A stretch of 64,000 bases of DNA from an uncultured Mailhella sp. (GCA_910578585.1 CAJTRG010000001.1:207155-271154), one strand, 5' to 3'; positions 35,863-44,984 are shown, counted from the first letter of the stretch. The notes: a model not told the origin generated them from the sequence alone. A program made the numbers and translations.

Positions 35863-35912
35863 AAAATTTCTTTTTCAATTTTGTTTAACCTTATATGGAG
35901 TGTGTAAAACGT

Positions 35913-36725
35913 ATGGAACATTCCGATGACGTCCAAATTGAGGAACAACAAGCTCCTCTTATTTTCACTGAAGGGCCGGCACCTATCATCAAACAAAAAA
36001 ACCAAATTTTTACAGCTTGGTTGATTGCGTTTCTTGGTGCTGTGGGTATTATGGTAGGGCTTTGTTTATACAAGCCGGATACCTATTGGGAAATTATTCT
36101 TTTTATTCCTGACGGGCTTTATATTACCTTTAAAATTACCCTTATTTCTATTTTCTTTGCTGTACCTATTGGGTTCATTACAGGACTTGGGCGTCTTTCC
36201 AAAAACCGATTTATCAACACTGTTGCATCAATTTATGTGGAAATTATTCGCGGTATTCCGCTTCTTATGCAATTATTCTATATTTATTATGCACTTGGAA
36301 GCATTTTAAAGGTTTCTCCAACCGTTGCTGCTGTGTCTTCTCTCAGTTTCTGCTTTGGTGCATATATGGGCGAAGTGTTCAGAGCCGGGATTTTATCTAT
36401 TTCCAAAGGTCAAACAGAAGCTGCCCGTTCTTTAGGCTTCAACAGAACACAAACCATGTTTCTTGTTGTTTTGCCGCAGGCGCTTAGAACCATTATTCCA
36501 CCTATCGGCAACGAATGTATCGCGCTTTTGAAAGATACATCCCTTGTGTCTGTTATCGCTGTTGCAGACGTTCTTCGCCGTGGCAGAGAATACGCATCTT
36601 CCACCTTTGAATATTTTGAAACCTATACAATGATTGCGCTTGTTTACCTTATTATTACGCTTTTGCTTTCAAAAGGTATGAGCATTATCGAAGGAAAGTT
36701 ATCTCATTATGACAAATCCCGTTAA
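35913..36725 (+). CDS. Polar amino acid ABC transporter permease (GlnP/HisM family)
   Basis: About 270 residues from the ATG at 35913, which has GGAG upstream; the ATG at 35895 lacks a ribosome-binding sequence. One extra N-terminal membrane segment (about 30-50) precedes a five-helix permease core with the EAA-type loop QTEAARSLGFNRTQTMFLVVLPQ that docks to the ATPase. The segment EIIRGIPLLMQLFYIYYALG is typical of glutamine/glutamate/polar amino acid permeases. No substrate-binding protein gene is adjacent. It overlaps the ATPase gene by 17 bases. Confidence 0.9.
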   Translation: MEHSDDVQIEEQQAPLIFTEGPAPIIKQKNQIFTAWLIAFLGAVGIMVGLCLYKPDTYWEIILFIPDGLYITFKITLISIFFAVPIGFITGLGRLSKNRFINTVASIYVEIIRGIPLLMQLFYIYYALGSILKVSPTVAAVSSLSFCFGAYMGEVFRAGILSISKGQTEAARSLGFNRTQTMFLVVLPQALRTIIPPIGNECIALLKDTSLVSVIAVADVLRRGREYASSTFEYFETYTMIALVYLIITLLLSKGMSIIEGKLSHYDKSR

Positions 36726-37485
36726 TTCATATAGTGCCTTGTCTGCGCCTGATTTACAAGCAGCTATTTCCATCCGCGGCGTATGGAAACTTTATGGTGA
36801 TGTTGTTGCCCTCAAAGATTTAAACCTGGATGTACAGTCTGGGGAAAAAGTTGTTATTATCGGCCCTTCCGGTTCCGGTAAATCAACTGCTCTTCGTACT
36901 ATCAACAGACTGGAAGATACACAGCTTGGGCAAATTTATATCAATGGTCAAAATATCTGCGATAAAAAGAATGATATCAACCTGATGCGTCAAAATGTGG
37001 GCATGGTTTTCCAAAACTTCAACCTCTTCCCGCACATGGATGTGATGAAAAATTTGACCATTGCACCTATGAAACTGCGTAATGTTTCAAAGAGCGAAGC
37101 AGAAGACAGAGCTTTATTCTTATTGAAAAAAGTTGGCTTGGCTGACAAAGTAAAAGCCTATCCTTCTCAACTCTCCGGCGGTCAGCAGCAGCGTGTGGCT
37201 ATTGCCCGTGCCCTTGCCATGCAGCCCAGTATCATGCTTTTTGATGAACCAACTTCAGCCCTTGACCCGGAAATGATCGGGGAAGTTCTTGATGTTATGG
37301 TAAGTCTAGCGAAAGAAGGCATGACCATGGTTGTTGTTACCCACGAAATGGGCTTTGCCCGTCAGGTTGCTGATAGAGTTATTTTCATGGATCAGGGCGT
37401 AATCTTGGAACAAGGCTCTCCTATGCAGGTTTTCGATTATCCTCAAAACGTCCGTTTGCAGCAATTCTTGAAGCAAATTTTATAA
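36709..37485 (+). CDS. Polar amino acid ABC transporter ATP-binding protein (GlnQ family)
   Basis: A 258-residue ABC ATPase: Walker A GPSGSGKST, Q-loop VFQNFNLFPHM, signature LSGGQQQRVAIARAL, Walker B IMLFDEPTSALDPE, and the H-loop VVVTHEMGFAR. It is the closest in type to GlnQ/HisP. Its start overlaps the permease gene, so the two are made together; the partner binding protein must be encoded elsewhere. Confidence 0.93.
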   Translation: MTNPVNSYSALSAPDLQAAISIRGVWKLYGDVVALKDLNLDVQSGEKVVIIGPSGSGKSTALRTINRLEDTQLGQIYINGQNICDKKNDINLMRQNVGMVFQNFNLFPHMDVMKNLTIAPMKLRNVSKSEAEDRALFLLKKVGLADKVKAYPSQLSGGQQQRVAIARALAMQPSIMLFDEPTSALDPEMIGEVLDVMVSLAKEGMTMVVVTHEMGFARQVADRVIFMDQGVILEQGSPMQVFDYPQNVRLQQFLKQIL

Positions 37486-37535
37486 GTTATTTTTCTTTTT
37501 TCTTGGGGGAATAATTCCCCCCCCATACCCCCTTA

Positions 37536-37584
37536 CCTCAAAACGAAACGCACGTATTGAAAATACGTGCGTTTCGTTTTGGGG
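37536..37584 (+). terminator. Very long perfect hairpin after the ABC transporter
   Basis: AAAACGAAACGCACGTATT (37540-37558) pairs perfectly with 37562-37580 around a GAA loop; four outer pairs, one of them G-T, extend the stem to 23. It ends the ABC operon. Only GGGG, not T, follows on the plus strand. Confidence 0.6.
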
Positions 37585-37639
37585 ATATATTAAAATTTGT
37601 TACTATGCTATGTTAGCTTAAAAGTTTTTGTAAAGGAGG

Positions 37640-37678
37640 TGCGGGGGAAAAACTTTTTGGAAAAAGTTTCCCCCCGCA
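37640..37678. repeat. G/C-capped palindrome, probable terminator of adhE
   Basis: TGCGGGGGAAAAACTTTTT pairs with AAAAAGTTTCCCCCCGCA with one imperfection. Together with the preceding C-rich tract and the 23-bp hairpin it forms a short palindrome-rich spacer between converging genes, resembling an intergenic repeat family. Confidence 0.5.
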
Positions 37679-37700
37679 TAAATTTATCCCTCAAGAAAAA

Positions 37701-40277
37701 CTATTTCTTATCGCCATAATAGGCATTGAGGTACATTTGCCTGATTTCGCTCATGAGCGGATAGCGCGGGTTAGCGCCTGTGCATTGGTCGTTGAATGCT
37801 TCTTCCACCATGGTATCGAGCTTGGCAAGGAAATCCTTTTCGCTGATATCATATTCTTTGATAGAGGATTTAATGCCAATATTTGCCTTCAATTCTTTAA
37901 TTCGCTTGATAAGGGCATTAATTTTTTGTTCTGTGCTGTCCTTAGCTTGGGAAAGTCCCGTAAGTTCTGCAATTTTTGCATAGCGTTCAGAAGCTTTTGG
38001 ATATTCATATTGAGAAAATGCTGCCATTTTTGCAGGTTTATCTGACGCATTGAACAGAATAGATTCTTCAAGCATAAGAGCATTGGCAACACCGTGGGGC
38101 AGGTTGAAATGCGCACCCAGTTTATGCGCCATGGAGTGGTTAACGCCAAGGAAAGCGTTGGCAAACGCCATACCGGCCAGACAGGAAGCATTTGCCATAC
38201 GTTCTTTTTCATACACAGCATTTGCGCCTTCTCTGACAGATGTTTCCAAATTTTCAAAAACAAGGCGAATTGCTTCAATGGCAAGTGGGTTGGTGTATTC
38301 GGTTGCCATAATGGAAACATAGGCTTCAACGGCGTGCGTCAAAACGTCAATACCAGAGGCAGCCGTCAATCCTTTAGGCATGGTCAGCATGAGTTCAGGG
38401 TCAACAATGGCTACACTTGGGGTGAGTTCATAGTCTGCAAGAGGGTATTTGATGTCAGTCTTTTCGTCAGTAATAACGGAAAATGGCGTTACTTCTGAGC
38501 CTGTGCCGGCTGAGGTTGCAATACACCATAAATCAGCTTTAATGCCCAGTTTTGGAAAATCAACAATACGTTTTCTGATATCCATGAAAGTCATGGCTAA
38601 ATCCATAAAGTTGACGTCAGGATATTCATAGAGAACGTGCATAATTTTTGCTGCGTCAATGGCAGAACCGCCGCCAAGGGCAATAATTACATCGGGTTCA
38701 AAGTCCAAAAGCATTTCTGCACCTTGACGAACTGTGGCAAGGGTTGGGTCAGCTCTTACTTCAGAAAAAACTTTACATTGAATGTGGAGTTCTTCCAAAA
38801 TATTGGTAATCCGGCTTGCATAGCCAAGTTTTACAGATTGCTTGCCGGTAACAACAACAGCCCGTTTCTTGCCGGCAAGTTCCTTGAGAGCAAGAGGTAA
38901 GCAGCCGTATTTATAATAGATTTTTGGTGGTACTTTGAACCATAACATATTATCTCTTCTTTTTGCGACAGTTTTGATATTTAATAAATGTTTGATGCCA
39001 ACGTTTTCAGAAACGCTGTTTCCGCCCCAGGAGCCACAGCCAAGGGTCATGGATGGGGTAAGATTAAAGTTGAATAAATCACCGATAGCGCCATGGGTTG
39101 CAGGGGTGTTGATCAATATTCTGCCTGTTTTCATGGTTTCAGTAAAACGGGCAACTTTATCTTTTTCAACGATATCATTAAGATATATGCCGGAAGTATG
39201 GCCGGGGCCGCCCTGGTTGACCAGTGTATTTGCTTTTTCAAGAGCTTCATCAAAGGAAGAAGCTTGATACATGGCAAGAACAGGAGAGAGTTTTTCATGA
39301 GCAAATGGTTCAGAAAGGGCAGTGGATTCCACTTCACCAATGAGGATTTTTGCTTCTTCTGGAATGTCAAGTCCGGCAAGTTTTGCAATAGTGCAGGCTT
39401 TTTGCCCAACAATATTCGCATTGAGCGCGCCTTTTTCATTTAAAATAATACTGCGAACTTTTTGCAGTTCTTTTGCATTCAAAATATAGGCACCGCGCAG
39501 GGCAAATTCTTCTTTGACTTTTTTGTATATTTTGGAATGAACAATAACTGATTGTTCAGAAGCACAAATCATGCCGTTATCAAAGGTCTTGGAAAGTAAA
39601 ATGGCGTTTACTGCAAGTTTAATGTCAGCAGTTTCATCAATAATAACAGGGGTATTGCCTGAACCAACGCCAATTGCAGGAGTGCCGGAAGAGTAAGCAG
39701 ATTTTACCATGCCGGGGCCGCCCGTTGCCAGAATAAGATCCACAGAACGCATAAGTTCCTGTGTATCTTCAAGGGTTGGATTTTCAATCCAGCCAATAAT
39801 ATTTTTAGGCGCACCGGCTTTTACTGCTGCATCCAAAACAAGTTTTGCCGCAGCAATGGTACATTTTTTGGCACGTGGATGAGGAGAGAAAATAATGCCG
39901 TTACGGGTTTTCAGCGCAATGAGAGCTTTGAAAATAGCAGTGGAAGTAGGGTTTGTTGTTGGAATAACACCACCAATGACACCAACTGGTTCAGCAATGC
40001 GAATGGTGCCATAGGTCAAGTTTTCATCAACAATTCCGCAGGATTTCACATTTTTATAGGCATTATAAATGTATTCAGATGCGTAGTGATTTTTGATAAC
40101 TTTGTCTTCCGCAATTCCCATGCCTGTTTCTTCAACAGCCAGTTTTGCAAGGGGAATACGGGCATGGTTTGCTGCAAGGGCAGCTTCACGAAAAATTTTG
40201 TCAACTTGTTCCTGAGAAAATCCACTAAATTTCTTTTGTGCCTCACGAACTAAGCTCAGTGTTTCCTGTAGTGTCAT
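37701..40277 (-). CDS. adhE: Bifunctional acetaldehyde-CoA/alcohol dehydrogenase
   Basis: An 858-residue AdhE. The N-terminal half is a CoA-acylating aldehyde dehydrogenase (catalytic Cys in GMICASEQS; VGSGNTPVI). The C-terminal half is an iron-type alcohol dehydrogenase (GGGSAIDAAKIMHVLYEYP, SAGTGSEVTPF, metal-binding HSMAHKLGAHFNLPHG). It interconverts acetyl-CoA, acetaldehyde and ethanol with NADH, a fermentative redox valve. A Rex-type operator sits on its promoter. Confidence 0.97.
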   Translation of the reverse strand: MTLQETLSLVREAQKKFSGFSQEQVDKIFREAALAANHARIPLAKLAVEETGMGIAEDKVIKNHYASEYIYNAYKNVKSCGIVDENLTYGTIRIAEPVGVIGGVIPTTNPTSTAIFKALIALKTRNGIIFSPHPRAKKCTIAAAKLVLDAAVKAGAPKNIIGWIENPTLEDTQELMRSVDLILATGGPGMVKSAYSSGTPAIGVGSGNTPVIIDETADIKLAVNAILLSKTFDNGMICASEQSVIVHSKIYKKVKEEFALRGAYILNAKELQKVRSIILNEKGALNANIVGQKACTIAKLAGLDIPEEAKILIGEVESTALSEPFAHEKLSPVLAMYQASSFDEALEKANTLVNQGGPGHTSGIYLNDIVEKDKVARFTETMKTGRILINTPATHGAIGDLFNFNLTPSMTLGCGSWGGNSVSENVGIKHLLNIKTVAKRRDNMLWFKVPPKIYYKYGCLPLALKELAGKKRAVVVTGKQSVKLGYASRITNILEELHIQCKVFSEVRADPTLATVRQGAEMLLDFEPDVIIALGGGSAIDAAKIMHVLYEYPDVNFMDLAMTFMDIRKRIVDFPKLGIKADLWCIATSAGTGSEVTPFSVITDEKTDIKYPLADYELTPSVAIVDPELMLTMPKGLTAASGIDVLTHAVEAYVSIMATEYTNPLAIEAIRLVFENLETSVREGANAVYEKERMANASCLAGMAFANAFLGVNHSMAHKLGAHFNLPHGVANALMLEESILFNASDKPAKMAAFSQYEYPKASERYAKIAELTGLSQAKDSTEQKINALIKRIKELKANIGIKSSIKEYDISEKDFLAKLDTMVEEAFNDQCTGANPRYPLMSEIRQMYLNAYYGDKK

Positions 40278-40313
40278 ATTCTAATCCTCGTTAAAGGTTT
40301 TTATAATATTAAG

Positions 40314-40331
40314 TTGTGAATATAATCACAA
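40314..40331 (-). promoter_or_regulatory. Rex-type operator over the adhE promoter
   Basis: TTGTGAATATAATCACAA fits the Rex operator TTGTGA-n6-TCACAA perfectly in its arms. On the minus strand it overlaps the -10 element of the adhE promoter. Rex senses the NADH/NAD+ ratio and represses adhE in many bacteria. No rex gene is in the window. Confidence 0.75.
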
Positions 40332-40356
40332 TATAGCTGATTGAAAAAATATGCAA
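40328..40356 (-). promoter_or_regulatory. adhE promoter
   Basis: Read on the minus strand: TTGCAT (40356-40351), 17-base spacer, TATTGT (40333-40328). The -10 is inside the left arm of the Rex-type site, consistent with repression by occlusion. Confidence 0.6.
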
Positions 40357-40369
40357 GCATTTTTTACAG

Positions 40370-40403
40370 CACAAAAAGGAAAACCGAAGTTTTCCTTTTT
40401 GTG
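40370..40403 (-). terminator. Terminator after the alanine symporter
   Basis: A 15-bp perfect stem CACAAAAAGGAAAAC/GTTTTCCTTTTTGTG with a CGAA loop, lying 24 bases after the symporter stop on the minus strand. Confidence 0.7.
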
Positions 40404-40426
40404 TCTTTGTTTTGTATGAAAGAGGT

Positions 40427-41908
40427 TTAGTCTATACGCTGAGTTTGTTGTATTTGCTGCATTTTCTGTATGGGCTGTTTATGGTGCAGGTGCGGCATAT
40501 GGTCGTGAATAACCTGCTTCCAGTGAGGATGTCCCATTTCTTCTGATTCATCAAAGGAAGGCACATTACCTTCTTTTTTATACTTTTCCACAAGACGCAA
40601 AATAACCGGGCTCAGCAATAAAATACCAATCAGGTTTGGAATTGCCATAAGCGCATTCGCACAGTCAGAAATAAGCCAAATAACGTCGAGTTGAGAAATT
40701 GCGCCAAGAGGAACTAAAATCACATAGATATAGCGGAAATACTTAATGGATTTTTCACCGAATAAATAAATGCAGCAGCGTTCGCCGTAAAGGCTCCAGC
40801 TCAAAATGGTGGTAAAGGCAAAGAACAAGAGACAAACAGTAACAATTTTATCCCCATGCGGAATGGCAAAGCTATAGGAAGCTGCAGCAAGTGTTGCGCC
40901 ATTCAATTGTTCTGGGGAAGTCCACATGCCGGTAATAATAATGGTAAAGCCTGTCATGCTGCAAACAATGATAGTGGTAATAATGGTATCCAGCATACCA
41001 AAAATTGCCTGGTCAACAGCACATTTGTTCGTGGAGGCTGCATGGGCAATAGGTGCTGTACCAAGACCTGCTTCGTTGGAGAATACGCCGCGAGCCATAC
41101 CATAACGGATAGCCAGCATAATGGTTGAGCCGGCAAAACCGCCCTGCACAGCAGTTCCGGTGAAAGCGTCTTCTACAATCATAGCAAGGACATCAAAGAA
41201 TTTATCATAGAACATGATAAAGACTGTCACAGAGATTCCAATATATAAAAATGCCATGAACGGCACAACTTTACTTGCAAATTCGCCGATACGCTTTACT
41301 CCGCCTAAAATAACAGCACCGGCAATAAAGAATAACGCTACAGCGGTATATTCAGAAGAAATATTGAAGCTGCCTTTGAGTGATTCAGCAATGGTATTGG
41401 ATTGGATCATGTTTCCTGTACCAAAGCAGGCAAGAATACAGAAAGTACAGAACATAATACTGAGAATTTTGAATTTAGGGCCAAGTCCGCGTTCAATGAA
41501 AAACATGGAACCGCCCACATAACTGCCATTAGCAGTTTTCTTGCGATAATACACAGAAAGTAAAATTTCGCAGAATTTTGTGGTCATACCAACTAACGCG
41601 GTAATCCACATCCAAAAGAGAGCACCGGGGCCGCCCCAGAAAATAGCAGTCGCAACGCCGGCGATACTGCCTGTGCCGATAGTTCCGGCAAGGGCTGTCA
41701 TTAACGCACTAAAAGGGGAGATTTCACCGGAACCGTCCCCTTTTTTGTTTCCACCCATAATATTTTTGAAGGCAAGCGGAATGTGGAAGAAAGTAAAAAA
41801 TTTCAAGCTAACGGTTAAATAAAGACCTACACCAATAAGAAGAACCAGCATAACTGGTCCCCAAACAAAGCCACTTAAGGCACTCAAAAAGTTAATCACT
41901 GTTTCCAT
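40427..41908 (-). CDS. Sodium:alanine symporter (AGCS family)
   Basis: A 493-residue polytopic membrane protein. AGCS family motifs are visible: GTGSIAGVATAIFWGGPGA, FSNEAGLGTAPIAHAA and GMTTKFCEILLSVYYR. It probably imports alanine or glycine with sodium. The C-terminal about 35 residues are His/Gln-rich (HWKQVIHDHMPHLHHKQ), a soluble tail not typical for the family. Transcribed alone. Confidence 0.92.
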   Translation of the reverse strand: METVINFLSALSGFVWGPVMLVLLIGVGLYLTVSLKFFTFFHIPLAFKNIMGGNKKGDGSGEISPFSALMTALAGTIGTGSIAGVATAIFWGGPGALFWMWITALVGMTTKFCEILLSVYYRKKTANGSYVGGSMFFIERGLGPKFKILSIMFCTFCILACFGTGNMIQSNTIAESLKGSFNISSEYTAVALFFIAGAVILGGVKRIGEFASKVVPFMAFLYIGISVTVFIMFYDKFFDVLAMIVEDAFTGTAVQGGFAGSTIMLAIRYGMARGVFSNEAGLGTAPIAHAASTNKCAVDQAIFGMLDTIITTIIVCSMTGFTIIITGMWTSPEQLNGATLAAASYSFAIPHGDKIVTVCLLFFAFTTILSWSLYGERCCIYLFGEKSIKYFRYIYVILVPLGAISQLDVIWLISDCANALMAIPNLIGILLLSPVILRLVEKYKKEGNVPSFDESEEMGHPHWKQVIHDHMPHLHHKQPIQKMQQIQQTQRID

Positions 41909-42458
41909 ATCGATCGTTTCCTAAAAAAATGTATTTCATTACTCATAATGATAGCATGCAGTTAGAAAATCATTCAAGAAAAAATTTTTGATTTTCACGG
42001 TGCTGAAAAGAAAATTTTCTGTAATATGTTGGATTATCAAAAAAATTAATTACTTTGTGAAAAAAAGGAGCAAGTCTAAAATGCAGTATTTTTTAAGTAA
42101 TGCATGCATTATATGTGTATTTTGATAAATTTAGGCAATTTTTTGAACTGAATTGCAAAAAGTCAAAAATAAAACATATGGAAATTATAATCAATATGAA
42201 AAATGATAACATGAGCATATTATTAATAAAATATTAAAATCGTGTTTATTGTAAAATTTTATGCTTAAAAGAGCCTTGTTATTCTTTTTTGTATATAAAC
42301 AGTATGTTATGGAAAATATTTAGAGGATTGACTGCCAGCAAAAAGTATTTCATAACTAAGTTATATTTGCATTGTTTAAAAAATGGTGCTTAAAAATTAT
42401 TCTATTGATAAAAGTATTTGTATTAGTAAAAAAATTGTTAAAAATAGATGAGGTACGT
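41909..42458. other. AT-rich spacer between divergent symporter and EVE genes
   Basis: A 550-base stretch without a convincing gene. On the minus strand TTGAAT (41977-41972) with TATCAT (41953-41948), 18 bases apart, is a candidate symporter promoter. On the plus strand TTGACT (42328-42333) with CATAAC (42351-42356) could serve the EVE gene. A 14-codon ORF at 42081-42125 has AAGGAG ten bases before its ATG but no other support. Confidence 0.5.
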
Positions 42459-42920
42459 ATGCAATATTGGCTTTTTAAAACAGAACCCTGTTGTTTTGGC
42501 ATTGAGGATTTGAAGAAAGCAAAAAATCAAACAACATCCTGGGATGGTGTACGAAATTATCAAGCCCGCAATTTTATGAAATCCATGAAAAAGGGTGACT
42601 TGGGCTTTTTCTATCACAGCGGCAAAAATCCGGAAATTATTGGTGTGGTGGAAATTGTGAAAGAAGCCTATCCCGATCATACTGCCTGGGATATGTTCAA
42701 TCAGCATTTTGACCCAAAATCTACCCCGGAAAAGCCCCTTTGGTTTATGGTGGATGTAAAGCTTGTGGAAGAATTTAAAGAACCTGTTTCCAGAAAAGAG
42801 CTGTCTTCTGCCATGGAACTTGCCGGCATGGAACTTATGCGCCGGGGAAGCCGTCTTTCTGTGCAGCCTGTTGAGAAGCAACACTTTGATTATATTATGA
42901 AAATTGCAAAACATGCTTAG
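42459..42920 (+). CDS. EVE-domain protein
   Basis: A 153-residue protein starting MQYWLFKTEP, the characteristic EVE/thymocyte nuclear protein 1-like opening, with WDGVRNYQARNFM and GDLGFFYHSGKNPEIIGVVEI. EVE is a PUA-like fold that binds modified nucleobases in DNA or RNA; its role outside restriction contexts is unclear. An upstream in-frame start (42372) would add a hydrophobic leader not found in the family and is rejected. No restriction gene is adjacent. Confidence 0.9.
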   Translation: MQYWLFKTEPCCFGIEDLKKAKNQTTSWDGVRNYQARNFMKSMKKGDLGFFYHSGKNPEIIGVVEIVKEAYPDHTAWDMFNQHFDPKSTPEKPLWFMVDVKLVEEFKEPVSRKELSSAMELAGMELMRRGSRLSVQPVEKQHFDYIMKIAKHA

Positions 42921-42945
42921 TTTTTTATTTAAATATTCATAAGAG

Positions 42946-42974
42946 TTGCCAGAATTTTTTCTTTGTGCTACTGT
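42946..42974 (+). promoter_or_regulatory. Promoter of the riboswitch-AOR transcript
   Basis: TTGCCA (42946-42951), 17-base spacer, TACTGT (42969-42974). The predicted start falls at the first base of the riboswitch P1 stem. Confidence 0.55.
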
Positions 42975-42980
42975 GTAGTC

Positions 42981-43072
42981 AGGTAAATCGAGATTATCTG
43001 GTTATATGGAGATAATCCAATGGGTGCTAACCATTAACTTTTAGTGCCTCCCACCTTTGGAAAGATTTACCC
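42981..43072 (+). promoter_or_regulatory. Moco/Tuco-type riboswitch upstream of AOR
   Basis: P1 is GGTAAATC (42982-42989) with GATTTACC (43064-43071), closing a compact multi-stem RNA. Inside are GATTATCT/AGATAATC (42992-42999 with 43010-43017) and GGTGCTAA/TTAGTGCC with two wobbles. The conserved GCCTCCC (43046-43052) typical of molybdenum/tungsten cofactor RNAs is present. No extra third stem is seen, which fits the tungsten (Tuco) variant. GCCTCC can pair with GGAGGC (43101-43106), the ribosome-binding site of the next gene, a possible translational switch. Confidence 0.75.
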
Positions 43073-43111
43073 GTATCTATAATCTTTTAATACTTTACGT
43101 GGAGGCGAAGT

Positions 43112-44917
43112 ATGAAAACTTCTTATATGGGCAAGATTGCACGTATCAATCTTACGACTGGGCAAATTTCTGTTGAACCATTAGACTATGATTTAGCAAT
43201 TAAATTTATTGGCGGTCGTGGCCTTGGTACTGCAATGCTGTACGAAGAAGGCATTGCTAAAGTTGATCCTCTCTCCCCAGAAAACAAACTTATTTACATT
43301 AATGGCCCCATGACCGGTACTGCTTCTCCAACCGCAGGCCGTTATATGGTTGTGACCAAATCTCCGCTCACCGGCATGATTGCAAGCTCCAACTCCGGCG
43401 GCGTTTGGGGGGCTAAACTCAAATATGCCGGCTGGGATGCTATTATTGTTGAAGGTAAAGCAAAATCTTGGGTTTACATCAATATTGAAGATGATAAAAT
43501 CGAAATTTTGCCAGCTGACAAATATGTGGGCATGCTCAGTGAAGCTTGTGACGAAGCATTCAAAGAAGTACATCCAAAAGCTTCTGTTTTGAATATTGGC
43601 CCTGCCGGGGAACATTTATCCCTTCTTGCTGCCATTATGAACGATAAAGACCGTGCAGCAGGCAGAAGCGGTGTTGGCGCTGTTATGGGCTCCAAGAATT
43701 TGAAAGCAATCACCGTGACTGCAACCAAAAATTCTGTTGAACCACATGATGCTGACAAATTGAAAGCAGCCATGAAGGAATGTCTCCAGATTCTCAAGGA
43801 AAATCCTGTAACAAGCCAGGGCCTGCCAACCTATGGTACTGCTGTTCTTGTTAATATTGTTAACAATATTGGTACTTTCCCAACCAATAACTGGCAAAGC
43901 AGCTATTATGCCAAGGCTGATGATATTTCTGGTGAAACCTTAAAAGATAAATATTTGGAAAAGAACCATTATTGCCATCGCTGCCAAATTGGCTGCGGCC
44001 GTGTTGTTAATATTGACGGTAAAATTGCCGGCGGCCCTGAATATGAACCACTTTGGGCATATGGCGGCAACTGCGGCAACAATGATTTGAATGCCATTGA
44101 TAAAGCAAACTTCCTTTGCAATGAATATGGTCTCGATGCTATTTCTACTCCATGCACCATTGCTGCTGCCATGGAATTGTATCAACGCGGCGCAATCAAA
44201 GACGAAGACTGCGGCGGCGTGCCACTCAAATGGGGCAGTGCGGAAGCTATTGTAGAATGGACAAGACGCATGGGTGAAGCAAGTTCTCCTCTTGCTAAAC
44301 TTATGGCTGACGGCTCCTATCGTCTTTGCGAACATTATGGCATGCCGGAAGTTTCCATGAGCGTAAAGAAACAGGAAATGCCTGCTTATGATGCTCGTGG
44401 TATTCAAGGTATTGGTATCACTTATGCAACCAGTAACCGCGGTGGCTGTCACGTTCGTGGTTATATGATTTCTCCGGAAGTTTTGGGCTTGCCTGAACAA
44501 CTTGATCGTACAACCACTGAAGGCAAAGCAACATGGTGTAAAATCTTCCAGGATTTGACCGCTGTTATTGACTCCATGGGACTTTGTCTCTTCTCCTCCT
44601 TTGCTCTTGGTGCACCTCAATATGCAGCTCTTTTGAATGCTGGTACCGGTACCAATTATGATGTCAATGGCCTTTTAGAAGTTGGTGAACGTATTTATAA
44701 TATTGAACGTTTATTCAATAAGGCAGCAGGTATGAAACCAGAAGATGACCGTTTGCCAAAACGTCTTCTTCAAGACCCAATTCCTGACGGTCCTTCAAAG
44801 GGTATGGTAAGCCAACTCCAGGTAACCTTGCCGCAATACTATGAAGTTCGCGGCTGGAAAGATGCTTTTCCGCTCAAGGAAACTCTTGACAGATTGGGAT
44901 TAGTTGAAAAGAACTAA
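43112..44917 (+). CDS. aor: Aldehyde ferredoxin oxidoreductase (tungsten enzyme)
   Basis: A 601-residue AOR of normal length. The N-terminal domain (GKIARINLTTGQISVEPL, FIGGRGLGT) binds the bis-pterin cofactor. The 4Fe-4S ligands are C288, C291 and C295 (CHRCQIGC) plus a distal Cys in the SMGLCLFSS region. It oxidises aldehydes to acids, or the reverse, using ferredoxin. Strong GGAGG ribosome binding sits in the leader. The riboswitch and downstream tungstate genes support tungsten as metal. Confidence 0.95.
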   Translation: MKTSYMGKIARINLTTGQISVEPLDYDLAIKFIGGRGLGTAMLYEEGIAKVDPLSPENKLIYINGPMTGTASPTAGRYMVVTKSPLTGMIASSNSGGVWGAKLKYAGWDAIIVEGKAKSWVYINIEDDKIEILPADKYVGMLSEACDEAFKEVHPKASVLNIGPAGEHLSLLAAIMNDKDRAAGRSGVGAVMGSKNLKAITVTATKNSVEPHDADKLKAAMKECLQILKENPVTSQGLPTYGTAVLVNIVNNIGTFPTNNWQSSYYAKADDISGETLKDKYLEKNHYCHRCQIGCGRVVNIDGKIAGGPEYEPLWAYGGNCGNNDLNAIDKANFLCNEYGLDAISTPCTIAAAMELYQRGAIKDEDCGGVPLKWGSAEAIVEWTRRMGEASSPLAKLMADGSYRLCEHYGMPEVSMSVKKQEMPAYDARGIQGIGITYATSNRGGCHVRGYMISPEVLGLPEQLDRTTTEGKATWCKIFQDLTAVIDSMGLCLFSSFALGAPQYAALLNAGTGTNYDVNGLLEVGERIYNIERLFNKAAGMKPEDDRLPKRLLQDPIPDGPSKGMVSQLQVTLPQYYEVRGWKDAFPLKETLDRLGLVEKN

Positions 44918-44936
44918 TGCAATAATCTAAGATAAA

Positions 44937-44973
44937 AACCTGGTTTGTCTTTGAGAAGCAAGCCAGGTTTTTT
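44937..44973 (+). terminator. Terminator/attenuator between aor and moaD
   Basis: AACCTGGTTTG pairs with CAAGCCAGGTT (11 bp, one wobble), followed by TTTTTT. It lies directly before the moaD ribosome-binding site, so it may limit read-through from aor into the cofactor genes. Confidence 0.8.
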
Positions 44974-44984
44974 ATGAGGAATAT

